NCBI GenBank assembly: GCA_949358305.1
Contig: OX442314.1
Coordinates: 34,219,608-34,283,607 of the forward strand
DNA: 64,000 nucleotides
From: Strigamia acuminata
Taxonomy: Eukaryota > Arthropoda > Chilopoda > Geophilomorpha > Linotaeniidae
Reading direction: 5' to 3'
This document shows positions 53,497 to 63,852 of this stretch, piece by piece. The notes beneath the pieces were generated by a model. The model worked only from the letters and a program-made list of their open reading frames with translations, had not been told where the DNA came from and searched no databases. Numbering within the stretch: the stretch's first letter is position 1; every line of letters begins with the position of its first letter. The translations under genes and the position numbers were made by a program.

Positions 53497-54061
53497 CTTC
53501 GTTCTCGAAATGCGTGTAGGTTGTGATGGCCTCGCGACACACGTGGCCGCACGTGCATGTCATCCACTTGCAGCCCTGTTCTATGATGATGCGCCGCTTG
53601 CAGCGGGGACACGTGCGCACTGCGCAGCAACGCGTCGTCATCTGGTCCTTAACATATGTGCAGAACTGCACTTTCGGTTTCTGCTCGATCTCGTTGCAGC
53701 GCAGCGGGATGTGGTTCGGTTCCTTGCACAATCTTCAATTACAAACTAAATTAGCATTTCATTTATTTATTTATTTTTTTCTTTGTCACCTGCACGTCAC
53801 TTTGAGACATCCCGGAATGATGGCGCAGAAAGAGCAGTGTGGACACGACTCGAGGTCCGGGATGTCGGCGTGCCCCTTCCTCAATCTTGAGCACGACATG
53901 GGAGAGCATGTTGGGCGGCAAAACATTCTGCAGCACGATGGGCGGGAAGTGGCTCTCGCAGTACGGGTCGAGGCGTGGGAACTGCTAATATAATTGTCTT
54001 GGCCGATGTGCATGTCTGCCCGTATGTGTCCTGCCGAAGAAGTGGCGTCTGAGCACTGCAG
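53497..54061 (-). pseudogene. RBR ligase pseudogene: exon 6 and part of exon 5
   Basis: Minus strand: exon 5 from about 54061 (starting at the RING1 CTGCAGTGCTC point) down to the donor at 53790, an intron of 57 bp, then exon 6 (53732-53497) with a kept donor GTGAGT. RING2 starts CPRCKRRIIIEQGCKWMTC, keeping the catalytic Cys position, but GHVCREA shows a deletion; the IBR is shortened. It shares its 5' breakpoint with the plus-strand copy at 29958, so the two come from one duplicated chimera. Confidence 0.83.
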
Positions 54062-54560
54062 AAATGGATGTACTATAAGTGCCGGTTATTAAATTAATCC
54101 GAAGTTTAATTACTCAGAAATACCTGAATCAATTTACTGCTATCAAATTAAATCATTAAAACCGCCGGTTTTATTGATTTAATTTAACACGAAATTAAAT
54201 CAATAAAACCGGCGGTTTTAATGATTTAATTTCGTGTTCTTCTTACAAAGAAGCCAAAAGACTCATAGCCCTTTTCGTCCGACATTCGAAAATGAAAGGC
54301 GAAACTTGCATGGCTCGATGAGATGAATTTGAAATTTCACGCGCTGAAATCGCGCCGCTGTGTTTGATTTGTTTGTTTGTTTGTTGATACAAAGTTGAAT
54401 TTCGTCGGCAGATGGACCGCTAGACGGAGATCGATCGGTCGCAACTATTCGACCAAAAAGAACGATATGCGCATCCATTTTTCCAGTCGAAGATAAAAAC
54501 CAAACGGCTTTCTCGAACTCCGTGAAACACAGAGCCACAAAGTAAACAAATCCATTTTAA
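54062..54560 (-). repeat. dispersed segment copy 4 (inverted)
   Basis: The reverse complement of 29515-29957, joined to RBR exon 5 at the same point as that copy. The 41-bp palindrome of copy 2 is here present as two facing palindromes (54145-54232). Confidence 0.85.
54145..54232. repeat. palindrome of palindromes
   Basis: Two 41-bp palindromes, 54145-54185 and 54192-54232, separated by AACACG. Each is nearly self-complementary and the second is the exact reverse complement of the first. Confidence 0.95.
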
Positions 54561-54844
54561 AACACCAATTTTCTAATTAATTCTTTTTTATTTAACATAT
54601 GTTTATATTGTTTATTTGCAATATTGCTAATAAAATGTGTATTTTCTTGGCGGTGGCATTTATCAATTTTTAATTCAATGTAACGCGGTTTTTGCCCGTC
54701 ATTTTCTGATCAGAATTCCTTTCAACCGAGTCAGAACTTTTCCCAGTTGAAAGGAATCCTAGTCGAAAGGAGTCTGGTTTCTCTAAAAGTAAAAATCATT
54801 TGTCTTCTTCTTCCTCTCCTCCTAGAGAAATAGAACAGAATGAA
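54561..54844. other. spacer, no gene recognised
   Basis: AT-rich sequence between the dispersed segment and the LRR-RING1 chimera. A short inverted repeat (AAAGGAATCC/GGAATTCCTTT type) lies near 54710-54770. Confidence 0.4.
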
Positions 54845-56941
54845 AACTCAATAAACAGAAAAGAAAACGTTGAAGGAGGAGTGCGGACACCATTCAAGGT
54901 CCGGGATGTCGGCACGCTGGATCTCCTCCTCCTGAATCTTGCGCATGATGTTGGAGAATACTTTGGGCGATAAAACGTTCGGAGGCACGGGAACTCGTAC
55001 TTGTCCAGGCCGATGTGCATCTCTACCTGACGCCGTACGCACCTCCTGCAGAACAAGTGTCCGTCCGTGCACTGCAGCATGTCCTCCATGAGCACTTTGT
55101 CGTCGAAGCAGCAACTGCACTCCATCAGTTCGTCGTTTGCCTTCGCCACTCCGATTCTACTCAGGCGCTGCTGTTCGTCGTTTGAACAATAATTGTCGCT
55201 TTCATCATCATTAGAATCGGGAAAAAATTGAAGCTGCAGCTTCACCCCGTATCTCTCAGTCGTTTGCTGCATCAAATGAGCGTCGAAAAACTGTCTTGTG
55301 ACTTCATTAACTTGCAAACTCACATCTAACTCGACCGGAGATTCGATTTTCCAAAGATCCTCAATCGCTGCCGGTCCCAACAAATAATGACATTGATCAA
55401 GTTCCAAACGTTTGACTTTCTTCTTCGCCATAAACTCAGCAAACTCGCGTGCTATTTTATCGCTGAAACCGCAGCAACAGTCAAGTCTAAGCTTCTCGAG
55501 ATTTAGACTCATGTCCAACACCTGAAGAAAGCCAAACGTGCAAGGAACCGCCCACACAAAATTCAACCAAACTCTCCAAATACAAATTCCGCAACCCGAG
55601 TCGATCAAACGCAGCATTTGCGGTATCACTCTCGGTTATGCGAGCACTCAAGAAGGTCAGCTCCTTGAATTTCGTCAAACTGAGCAGCATTTTGAGGGTA
55701 AAAACGTCCGAATAGATGCTGATTCTGCAAACTTTAGGACACGTGAGCACGGCGATGTCCAGCACATCTTCGATGCAGTCATCGAGATACAATTCTTTCA
55801 GGTTGTATTGCTGTGGTGGCGAGTCAAGTGGCAACAGCGCCTCCAGCCACTTATTGCAATTTAAAAGTCCCATGTCTTTGATCTATGGCATCGTGTTCAA
55901 TACAAAGCGATAGCAGTCCGCTGGAATGTCCTCATCGCCTAATTCGAGTACTCGCAACGTCTTTCTGGGTGTGGAATCTTCTGCGCACTGTTTTCTAAGA
56001 AAAACGTCTGTGATTTCATGATTTGAAGCACAACGAGTAGCAGCTGGGCGATTTGTGTGGCCGCGTCGTCTTCAACAACACCGTCGCAAATAATCAGTTT
56101 GTGTAAATTTGGTAATGTCTGGCCCATTAGTTTGCACGCACTGGCTGGGAGTGGACTCTCGTTGGGCAGATTCTGCGTGATAAATACAATTAGAAGAATT
56201 AAAACAAAAAATGTCGCACATTCCCCATTAATGTGCACGCAAATTTGACGGACAAAATACATTTTACAACAGAAAAATGCACGGTTTTGTCGAATAAACC
56301 ATTTTTGTCTGAAAACTGTTTTTTTCTTCTTAGAATATTGCATTTTTTCTGCAAATCCATTTTTTTTTTAACTCAAGATGCATTTAACTGTCTGTATAAG
56401 CATTTTTTTGGCTTGAAAATACAATTTTCTGCTAAAAAAAAAAGGGTCATTTCAGAATTTTCAACATTCAGTCTGTTTTTCTTCGAATTTAATAATTTAT
56501 CGTCTTTTGTGATATTTTCCGTCACACTCTGTGTGAAGTCAGTTCCCTTTTGATACTCACTTTCAACTTGTGGCCACCAATTTTAAGTAAAAATTCCAAA
56601 TCAAAATTTGGACTAGAAAACGTCGTGCTAAGTCTTCTCTGATGGTTGTATATAAATGGAAGAACGACCCACGCTTGTGCCTCGCGAATTTCGTCGTCCC
56701 AAAAATCCTCCTCACTCAAACTCGTCAGCATTTCGTCACGAACAGTATACGCTAAATCGGACCGTGTGTTATTGATAATTAGGAAATAAATTCACAAATT
56801 CAAGTGTAACTTACGTAGGTTATCGAAATAAGTGATTAATTGCAGCGTACTTTTCATTTGATCGTCGTCCATTACCTCAAAGTTCCATTGAATCATACAG
56901 CCGAAAAGAATTTTAATTGCCACGTTGCTTAATGTCTGCAT
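54845..56941 (-). pseudogene. leucine-rich-repeat gene fused to RBR RING1 (chimera, frameshifted)
   Basis: Exon 1 (56941-56815) begins MQTLSNVAIKILFGC and ends at a perfect GTAAGT donor; exon 2 (56751-56561) ends at GTGAGT; exon 3 starts at 56172 behind TCACGCAG. Exon 3 reads NLPNESPLPASACKLM, LRR-like strands, then breaks: a frame change near 56010, a TAG at about 55878, and another frame change near 55520. The frame 55629-54796 then continues LRRs (LEKLRLDCCCGFSDKIAREF), an acidic linker, and directly RLSRIGVAKANDELMECSCC, which is RING1 of the RBR gene, ending after HIGLDKYEFPCL. IBR sequence follows only in another frame. LRR plus RING would suit a substrate-recognising E3, but the breaks make this copy a pseudogene unless the reading is wrong. 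Confidence 0.72.
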
Positions 56942-57446
56942 TTTCGATTCTGCTCAAAAAATAAACAATTTAATTTAAATTTTGTCCCATAAACTTCTTT
57001 TTCTGTCATTATTTCCAACAATAGTTACTCTAGCAACGAGTAGACAAAAACGTGCAAATGTTTAACAACAATAAAAGGTCATTTTTCCTTGCCAAAAAGA
57101 AATTGAAAAACAATTACCACAAACCAAAACAAACAAACAAAAAGTTGTTGTTCACTCCATTGTTGTTTGTTGCTTCGTGCTTCTTTTCTTGAGTGATATG
57201 TGAGTATGTTTCCCACGTTAACCTTTTCTCACAAATCTTGAATAAAATCATTCAAGTCCACTCTTAACTCCAACAATTGCATCCATCAACATTAAGCACA
57301 AGACACAACAATACGCTAATTATCAATACGTCAACTTTTTCACCACCAACAAAATCTACAGGAGGAAATACAACAAGAACAAAACAAACTAGAACGAGAA
57401 TAAAAACAACAATTACTGCAGCAACACTAAGAAAAACTCGTTTCTA
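56942..57446. other. no gene recognised
   Basis: AT-rich spacer upstream of the LRR chimera; it should hold its old promoter, but no clear TATA box was seen. Confidence 0.4.
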
Positions 57447-57770
57447 TTAACGTGTCGTGTATTCAGCTCTGTTTGGACATTCCCACGCCTCAATTTCGTC
57501 CGTCCCGGCGCCTGTTTGGACCCGGCCATTATACGAGTTTGTGAAAACATTCGGAGCTAGGTCGATGGAGGTAACCATAGGATACGTAAGCGCGGCTATC
57601 TCTAGTTCGTCCTCAATGTCGTCACAAGCGTACGCCCAAGTCCACTTTCTGCCATCCGCAGAATCCCACCGTGTTTTTAGCCATAAGCTGCAGCTCAGCA
57701 ACATGAAAATATTGCCGTCTCATCTCATAAATTTGCAAAATCACTATCAACTCCTCAAAGAATCGATTTT
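57447..57770 (-). pseudogene. scrambled LRR gene fragment
   Basis: Minus strand: a piece matching the C-terminal part of the LRR gene (RRQYF..AELQLMAKN against RRQYFDVGALKLMAEK) is followed by a piece matching its start (DDIEDELEIAALTYPMVTSI against DDIEDELETAALVCPNVTII). The order is the reverse of that in the better gene at 57965-58776, so this is a junction between two tandem copies or a rearranged relic. Confidence 0.65.
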
Positions 57771-57964
57771 TAACAAATTTTCTAAAAATCATTTTTATTT
57801 CTTTCTAAAAATCTTTTTTCTATTTTCTAAAATTTCAATTTTGACACCAAAAAATGCATTTTCCTGCCTGCAGATGCGGGATTACAAGAGACACATGTTC
57901 GACATGGCATATCAGCTTTTTATTTTTGAATAAAAAAAAAATCGATTTAGTGTAGACAACTCGG

Positions 57965-58776
57965 TTAGTTCTCGCCTTCATTCCCACCACCGCCATCATC
58001 ATTATCCACAAGTGCATCATGGGAAGGGTCTTCAAATTCTATCGTCAGCATCAGACCGTGCTTTTCAGCCATTAGCTTTAGAGCACCAACGTCAAAATAT
58101 TGTCGTCTCATCTCATCAATTTGCAAAATCACTATCAACTCCTTCAAAGAATCGATTTTGAACAAATCCTCGATCCCCGAAGGTCCCATCAAGTTGCACC
58201 CATCAATTTCCAATCTTCTGAGTTTCCGGACTGGACTGGCAGATCTGAACAAACGAGGAAATAAATACTTAGCGGCACGGGCCACCGACGAATTACCGGA
58301 ATCCCGCGCGGCCAGTCGAGCGCTCTTCTTTGCCATCACGTCGGCCAACTCGCGCGCAATTTTATTACTGAAACCGGAGCAACGGTACAGACTGAGTTTC
58401 TCCAGGATGGGACACATCGCCAACAACTCGAACAAATAACCGGACGTAACCCAACGGTCGTTGGGATCGTACATAGAAATTTCATACAACTCATCAAACC
58501 GCAAATCCCGCAAACAGGCTCGATCGAACGTGTCATTTTCCTCCGCTATATTCAAGTCCGAGTCGTAGCGCATGTCGACAATCAAGATATGCAAATGCTT
58601 GAATTTCGTCAAACTCTGCAGCATTTTTAGGGTGAAAATATTCGGCGTGATGTGGATTATGGTGACGTTAGGACACACGAGCGCAGCTGTCTCCAGTTCG
58701 TCCTCAATGTCGTCGTCAGGGTACACCAACATCAACATTCTCAGTTTGTATTGCGGCGGTGGCGCGCCGATCGGCT
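57965..58776 (-). CDS. leucine-rich-repeat protein, C-terminal part; exon cut by element 3
   Basis: An open frame enters from 58776 (PPPQYKLRMLMLVYPDDDIED) and runs about 270 residues to a stop at 57965. It has irregular LRRs (LQSLTKFKHLHILIVDM, LEKLSLYRCSGFSNKIAREL, LRRLEIDGCNLMGPSGIEDL) and an acidic Gly-rich tail. LRRs form curved protein-binding surfaces; no F-box is visible in this part. The paralogue at 54845-56941 has PLDSPPQQYNLKEL at the same place, so the coding frame should continue upstream, but the LTR of element 3 starts inside it. The rest of the gene would lie beyond 64000. The first ATG after the break is at 58738. Confidence 0.65.
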
Positions 58777-60534
58777 TGTGACGATTCTACTTTTGGCTGA
58801 TTTAATAGCCATTTAAGATAGATAATTAATCGGTTTAAACAAGACGTTGCTAGGAGTAGCAACAACCTAACCGAGATAAGCTTACGGAAGTCCGTGTACA
58901 AATATGAATCAATGACTGAGCAGAAATAACTTACAGTTTTCTTGGTGTAACATAACATATTTATTACTGAATAATAACAATAACAAAGATGGGTTCTTGA
59001 CGCGTGTAAACGGGTGGCATCAACTGGTTGAGGATCCGGGCGAAGCCAGAGGAATACGGCTGACTTGCGGCATCGTCACAAATATCGCTACGGAGACGTA
59101 TTTGGTCCGCAGCTCGAGTATCTAAATATGCGAAGAGTCCTACGCATAAACAGGAATATTCGGCAGAATATTCCATTGTTTCAAATGAATAAAATGAAGT
59201 AATTAAAATAATACAACAAATGAATTGTTATATAAATATTAATTGGGCGGGGACCGTCACGACAATTGAGAGAACGTCGCGGGAGTTGTTGAGACTCCAT
59301 CCGCCAGCATGCCTTACGACGACAAGATCTCGTGATCAGGCGCCGAGTATTTAATTGTGTGCTTTAACTCGCTATCGGTGGTACCAACCACCAGGTAAAC
59401 ATTTCTATGGACTTACCGGGTTTAAAAGATATTGCCAATACAGGATTACCAAAGCCCGAGTAATTTGTTTAACACGATATATTTATATATCGTTCACGGG
59501 TTACTAACCCGGAGGGTACGATGGGGCGGGGACCGTCACGACGGTCGAGAGAACCATCGCGGGAGGATTTGACTCCTCCATCCGCCAGCATGCCTTACGA
59601 TGACGGGATCAGCGGATCGAGCACCGGGTAAAATATTAATCGGCCACTGCCGTTGGATTACCATTATCCAGGTAGTTGTTTCTCGCAACATCTTTAGATA
59701 TTACTCACGGGCTACCAACCCGGCGTGTCGCCTGTATATTAGGTCTTTACCGACTTTTAACGAGCGGAAGGACCAATCGTAGAAAGACGGGAACCTGCGT
59801 GGGCTGTTTACAACAACCATCCTGCAGCGGACTGTGGCCAGTTAGCCGAGGGACCTATTTTCATTTAGCAAGGTCGTACTGTATACGACCGTTATATTAA
59901 GCCACCGTACGAAGTCCTACAGTCCCGTAGAACAGCTGGCTAACGTTACGGGGCCATTTCATGCGAATGCATGTCTATTACCGGAGTTAGCCTTCCCGAA
60001 AAGGCCCTACAACAACAATAACAATCTAGTAATGAATACTAATTGTGGAGAGCTGAGGTGGCCTGATGTGTCGATAGAGAAAGTGAGATCAAACGATAAC
60101 AACAATTCAACTACAGACAGTATATTCATATTCAGTTATCAAGCCAAGCTTTTGGACGTGAGAAACTGATGCTTATATAGTTCTGTAGAACTACTAGATT
60201 GGCGACAGCCAATCAGCGTACGAATCGGCGGATTCGCGGGTCACTAGTCCGGACCTAATATATGACTATGTCCAGATGGGCCCAGTTGGGGTCCAGAAGG
60301 GTCCAATTGGTTCCCTTCGACAGGTGAGTAAAGTAGATATTGATTCGATAGAATCAACATCATCAAGTAATTAATACTTAATTTATATCGAATAAAATAG
60401 TTATATTTTATTCACCGTGTCTAAATAATTATTTATCACATTTTTTAGTCTTTAACCGAGTTTGAAATACGCGCGTTGGTTAAACAGCGCCATCTATGGT
60501 GAACATTGATAACTATCGATTTGTAATCATCACA
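58777..60534 (-). repeat. 3' LTR of element 3
   Basis: 1758 bp, about 190 bp longer than the element 2 LTR. It contains two copies of the GGGCGGGGACCGTCACGAC...CATCCGCCAGCATGCCTTAC module (59245-59352 and 59524-59630) where element 2 has one. ACAGCGCCATCTA lies at 60484-60496. Confidence 0.88.
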
Positions 60535-60546
60535 CATCCCCCGGTG
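60535..60546 (-). promoter_or_regulatory. 3' polypurine tract of element 3
   Basis: Minus strand CACCGGGGGATG directly before the LTR, as in element 2, with the same adjoining nested hairpin. Confidence 0.75.
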
Positions 60547-61273
60547 ACAAGCATAGAGTTTACTAACTCTCGATTGTCATTCTTAATGGATAAGAATGTT
60601 CACCTAATTCTATCGAATTAATCCACTTGGTAAGTATTTTATTAACTTAATCATGTTATTTCTTTCAGAAACTTCGTCACCCGATTAGACTAATCGGCTT
60701 CTCTGTACTGCGCAACTCCCGGTTGCTAAGCGACGGAAATGAACTCGTCCGAACATGGATACATGCTCGAGAAACTAATTTCGATAGAAATTTTATTTCT
60801 CCGTCAAATAAACTTATTCATAGTTTATTAATCAACAAGATAATCAATAAAATAAATTTATGCAAAACTTTATTTATCGAAAATCTAAACTACTCATTTT
60901 TTATTACGACTGTCATAAAAGATAATTAACGAATTTCAACTTGAAATTCTTTAACGCTTCGATCAAAGCAAAATAAACACAAAGTTTCCACAAATAATTA
61001 TGAAATTTGCAAATAAACATATATTAATATGATTAGTTCAAAATAACAACCAAATTGAATTCGGAAAACAAAACAAATTAAATTGAATTCAATTTTAAAT
61101 CAAACTATATTCTTACGAATATTTAAATAATTAGTTCAAGATCTTGAAACCAAACAAACACAACACTCATGAGAATATTTCTTAATTGCAAAAACACAAC
61201 AAAACACTTGGAGTATTTTTAGTCATAAAAATCTCCACTCGGAAAAAATAAACGAATGTTAACTTTGTCCCTT
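60547..61273. other. 3' untranslated part of element 3
   Basis: AT-rich, parallel to 40191-40898; no gene. Confidence 0.5.
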
Positions 61274-62794
61274 TTACTCCTTCTTTTCGACGTCAGTCGA
61301 ATCTTTTTCTTCCCTTTTCTCGACTTCAGCTGAAGTCAGAAAATCCGATTCTTCAGTCGCCTCTGTCGAGACGGCAGAAAATACAGCTTCTTCCGGCGCT
61401 TCGATTTCATCCGGACTCGGAGGCGGAAACGGCATGTCGTCGAGAAGCTCAGCCACGAAATCAACGACTGAAAGCAGCTCCTCGGCGTCCTCAAACTGCG
61501 CGTCGTCCGAAGTCTCAGACTTAGACGCTGGAGGGGCGCTAGACACGTCGGTTACGGCCGCTGGAGGATCCTCCACGGGTTTGGACGACGTTTCAACAGC
61601 CTGTTGAAGCTTACGAGCTCGCCCTCGTGCCAAGATGTTGGTTCGTTGAACCTTGGCAATTTCTCTCGCTCGGTCGAGCGTCAGACAGCCTCGCCCTCGC
61701 GACATCGCTCTTGGTCGAACGAATTCCTCCACGACCTCGCTTCCGGCGCTCTCGACGGCTTGGACAGTTTCAGTCGAAACTTCGGAGTCCTCGGACGGCG
61801 GCGGTGATTGTCGAAGGAGTTCGACTCTTACGCCGGCGTTGGCTTCAGCGCGGGCCCAGGTGAGGAAGCGCGGGTCGATGTAAACCGCTTCGCCGCGACT
61901 ATTCAAGAAAAGTCGGCACTTTGGGCAGTGAGCCCAACATCGCTTTTCGTTCGGCTTAATGCCTTTCACCACGTGGGGCTGAACCTCCTTGCGCCACGGC
62001 TCCGAACGCGGTCGCGTTTTCCTTCCACGGCAGTTTGGACAACGCATAAGCGAAGAACCTGCGGATGCACCGCAGCACCACCCACAGCCGACGCAAAATG
62101 GGCATATCGTCTCCGTGGCTTGGTCCGTCACGATGTTATCGTGAGGTATTCCAGCTGCCATGTCACGCTCGCACTGTTCTTTGCGCAGGCGGGCCTTCTC
62201 GTCCTTCTTTCGTGCCTTATTGGCCACTCGGTACTCGCGGTTGCGAGAAACAGGCTCCGAAAAACGCAGAGCGCCCGGTGGCGGCTCGTTCCATCCATAC
62301 TCTGATGCCGAGGATTCAGCACCGGCAGGGAGGTGCACAGCAGACGTTGATTGTCCCGTCACAGTCGGTGCAGCCGCATTTGACGTGTTGGCGATGGTGG
62401 GCGCTACGCTTGCAGTTGGCGGCCGAAATTCGGGCGAATGCGGAGCCAACGGGACGTTGACAACGTTCGCGGGCGGATACGCCACCTGGGCCAACGGGGC
62501 CAATTGCGCCGACTCATAAATAGTTGGCTGCGCAGAAGTGGATGGGGCCTGCATCATCGCATTTAAGTCGAGCGGAAATCCGTCCGGATGGACGCTCAGC
62601 CAATTTAGCGTTGCGAGTTGCAACGGCGTCAGGGTGTACATCGAGGCGGGCGCCGTCGGTATCGGTTGGGCCCTCATGTAAGCACGTTCCGCTGAACGGC
62701 GTTGCTCGTCACTAGACGAGGTGGACGAGCTGGACGAGCTTTCATGACGGTGTCGTCGATGACTCCGTTTTGAGCGATGTTTACCACTTCCCAT
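61274..62794 (-). CDS. ORF3 of element 3: env-position protein, homologue of element 2 ORF3
   Basis: 506 residues from the ATG at 62794, directly behind the acceptor TTTGCGTCTGCAG. It starts MGSGKHRSKRSHRRHRHESS, then poly-Ser and SSDEQRRSAER. The block from about residue 225 (HDNIVTDQATETICPFCVGC) to about 330 (CPKCR.FLNSRGEAVYIDP) is almost identical to element 2, including every cysteine, while the flanking linkers have changed heavily. The segment MSRGRGCLTLDRA near residue 385 is also kept. The pattern points to purifying selection on the zinc block. No membrane anchor is visible. Confidence 0.88.
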   Translation of the reverse strand: MGSGKHRSKRSHRRHRHESSSSSSTSSSDEQRRSAERAYMRAQPIPTAPASMYTLTPLQLATLNWLSVHPDGFPLDLNAMMQAPSTSAQPTIYESAQLAPLAQVAYPPANVVNVPLAPHSPEFRPPTASVAPTIANTSNAAAPTVTGQSTSAVHLPAGAESSASEYGWNEPPPGALRFSEPVSRNREYRVANKARKKDEKARLRKEQCERDMAAGIPHDNIVTDQATETICPFCVGCGWCCGASAGSSLMRCPNCRGRKTRPRSEPWRKEVQPHVVKGIKPNEKRCWAHCPKCRLFLNSRGEAVYIDPRFLTWARAEANAGVRVELLRQSPPPSEDSEVSTETVQAVESAGSEVVEEFVRPRAMSRGRGCLTLDRAREIAKVQRTNILARGRARKLQQAVETSSKPVEDPPAAVTDVSSAPPASKSETSDDAQFEDAEELLSVVDFVAELLDDMPFPPPSPDEIEAPEEAVFSAVSTEATEESDFLTSAEVEKREEKDSTDVEKKE

Positions 62795-62800
62795 CTGCAG
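62795..62800 (-). promoter_or_regulatory. splice acceptor in front of ORF3, element 3
   Basis: Minus strand ATTTATTTGCGTCTGCAG followed at once by the ATG. Confidence 0.68.
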
Positions 62801-63852
62801 ACGCAAATAAATTATTTTATTAAAAATAATTCCACTCTAAATAGTCATTCTTTGAGTCCAAAGAATTAAAACGTATTGTTCGCAACGAAAATACACAACT
62901 TGAATTATTTATAACCCCTAACACGTGACACTAATGAGTCACATTCCCCTTGTGTTTATGACACAAAATGGACTCGCCTGACAGCGATTTTCATTGAAAA
63001 TCGCAACTTGTTGATTTTTCAAAAGAAAAAATCCCCTTAGTTTTGTAAACTATTTAACCCAATTTCCGAGTATCAAAGATAACATTTCGTATTAATTAAT
63101 TAACACTTAATCTAATAAATATCTTACATTGAAAATTCATCGCTAAATAATTCATGCAAGCCTCGACCGCGACTTGATTTAAATAATTAGTGCCTACATA
63201 CTTAAATCTTAATAATTCATTATTAATATTTAACCCAACTATTCGACTGAATAGCTAAACTTCCAGAGTGATTTAATGCCGATTCATGCTTATAACAGCA
63301 CGTGAATTTATAACTTTTTTTATCGGGACGCCGATATTTTACCAATTGTTGCGAACAATTTCTTAATTCTTTAGTCAAAGAATATTTACGAAAACTACTT
63401 ACAATTAGAAGCTAATGTTCCGGTTTTGAAGTCGGCTGAATGAATTAGCGTCGAAATTCTCAAGTCGAAAAAGTGAAGACGGGTCGAAGGGACGAAGTCA
63501 CTAGTATCCGTGTTTAACGAAGTGTTTTTGTGCAATGAACCCTGGGAATTTTATTCCCTATTAATTGTCGGGTTCGAGGTTTAATCACACCTCGTAAGTC
63601 TCGTACCTTCGTGATTACGCGAGATTATCACTTTTCAAAGTAATTTTCTGTATTTTAGTTAAAATACATGTAAATACGACCAAAAAAATTAAAATATTCT
63701 ATCGAATATTTAATTCATCGCAACAAATTCATATTTTTAATATAAATTTCTATAAATAACGTAATATCTTGTCCCCCGGTGTTGAGATTATAAATCACTA
63801 CACCTGTCAGACATGTAAAAAATTACAGTCTTCAAGTTTTGAATAAAACTTA
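62801..63852. other. pol-ORF3 spacer of element 3, with second polypurine tract at 63771-63784
   Basis: No gene. A 33-bp block starting GTCCCCCGGTGTTGAGATTA at 63771 is identical to 43383 in element 2, although the rest of the spacer has diverged much more. Confidence 0.65.
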
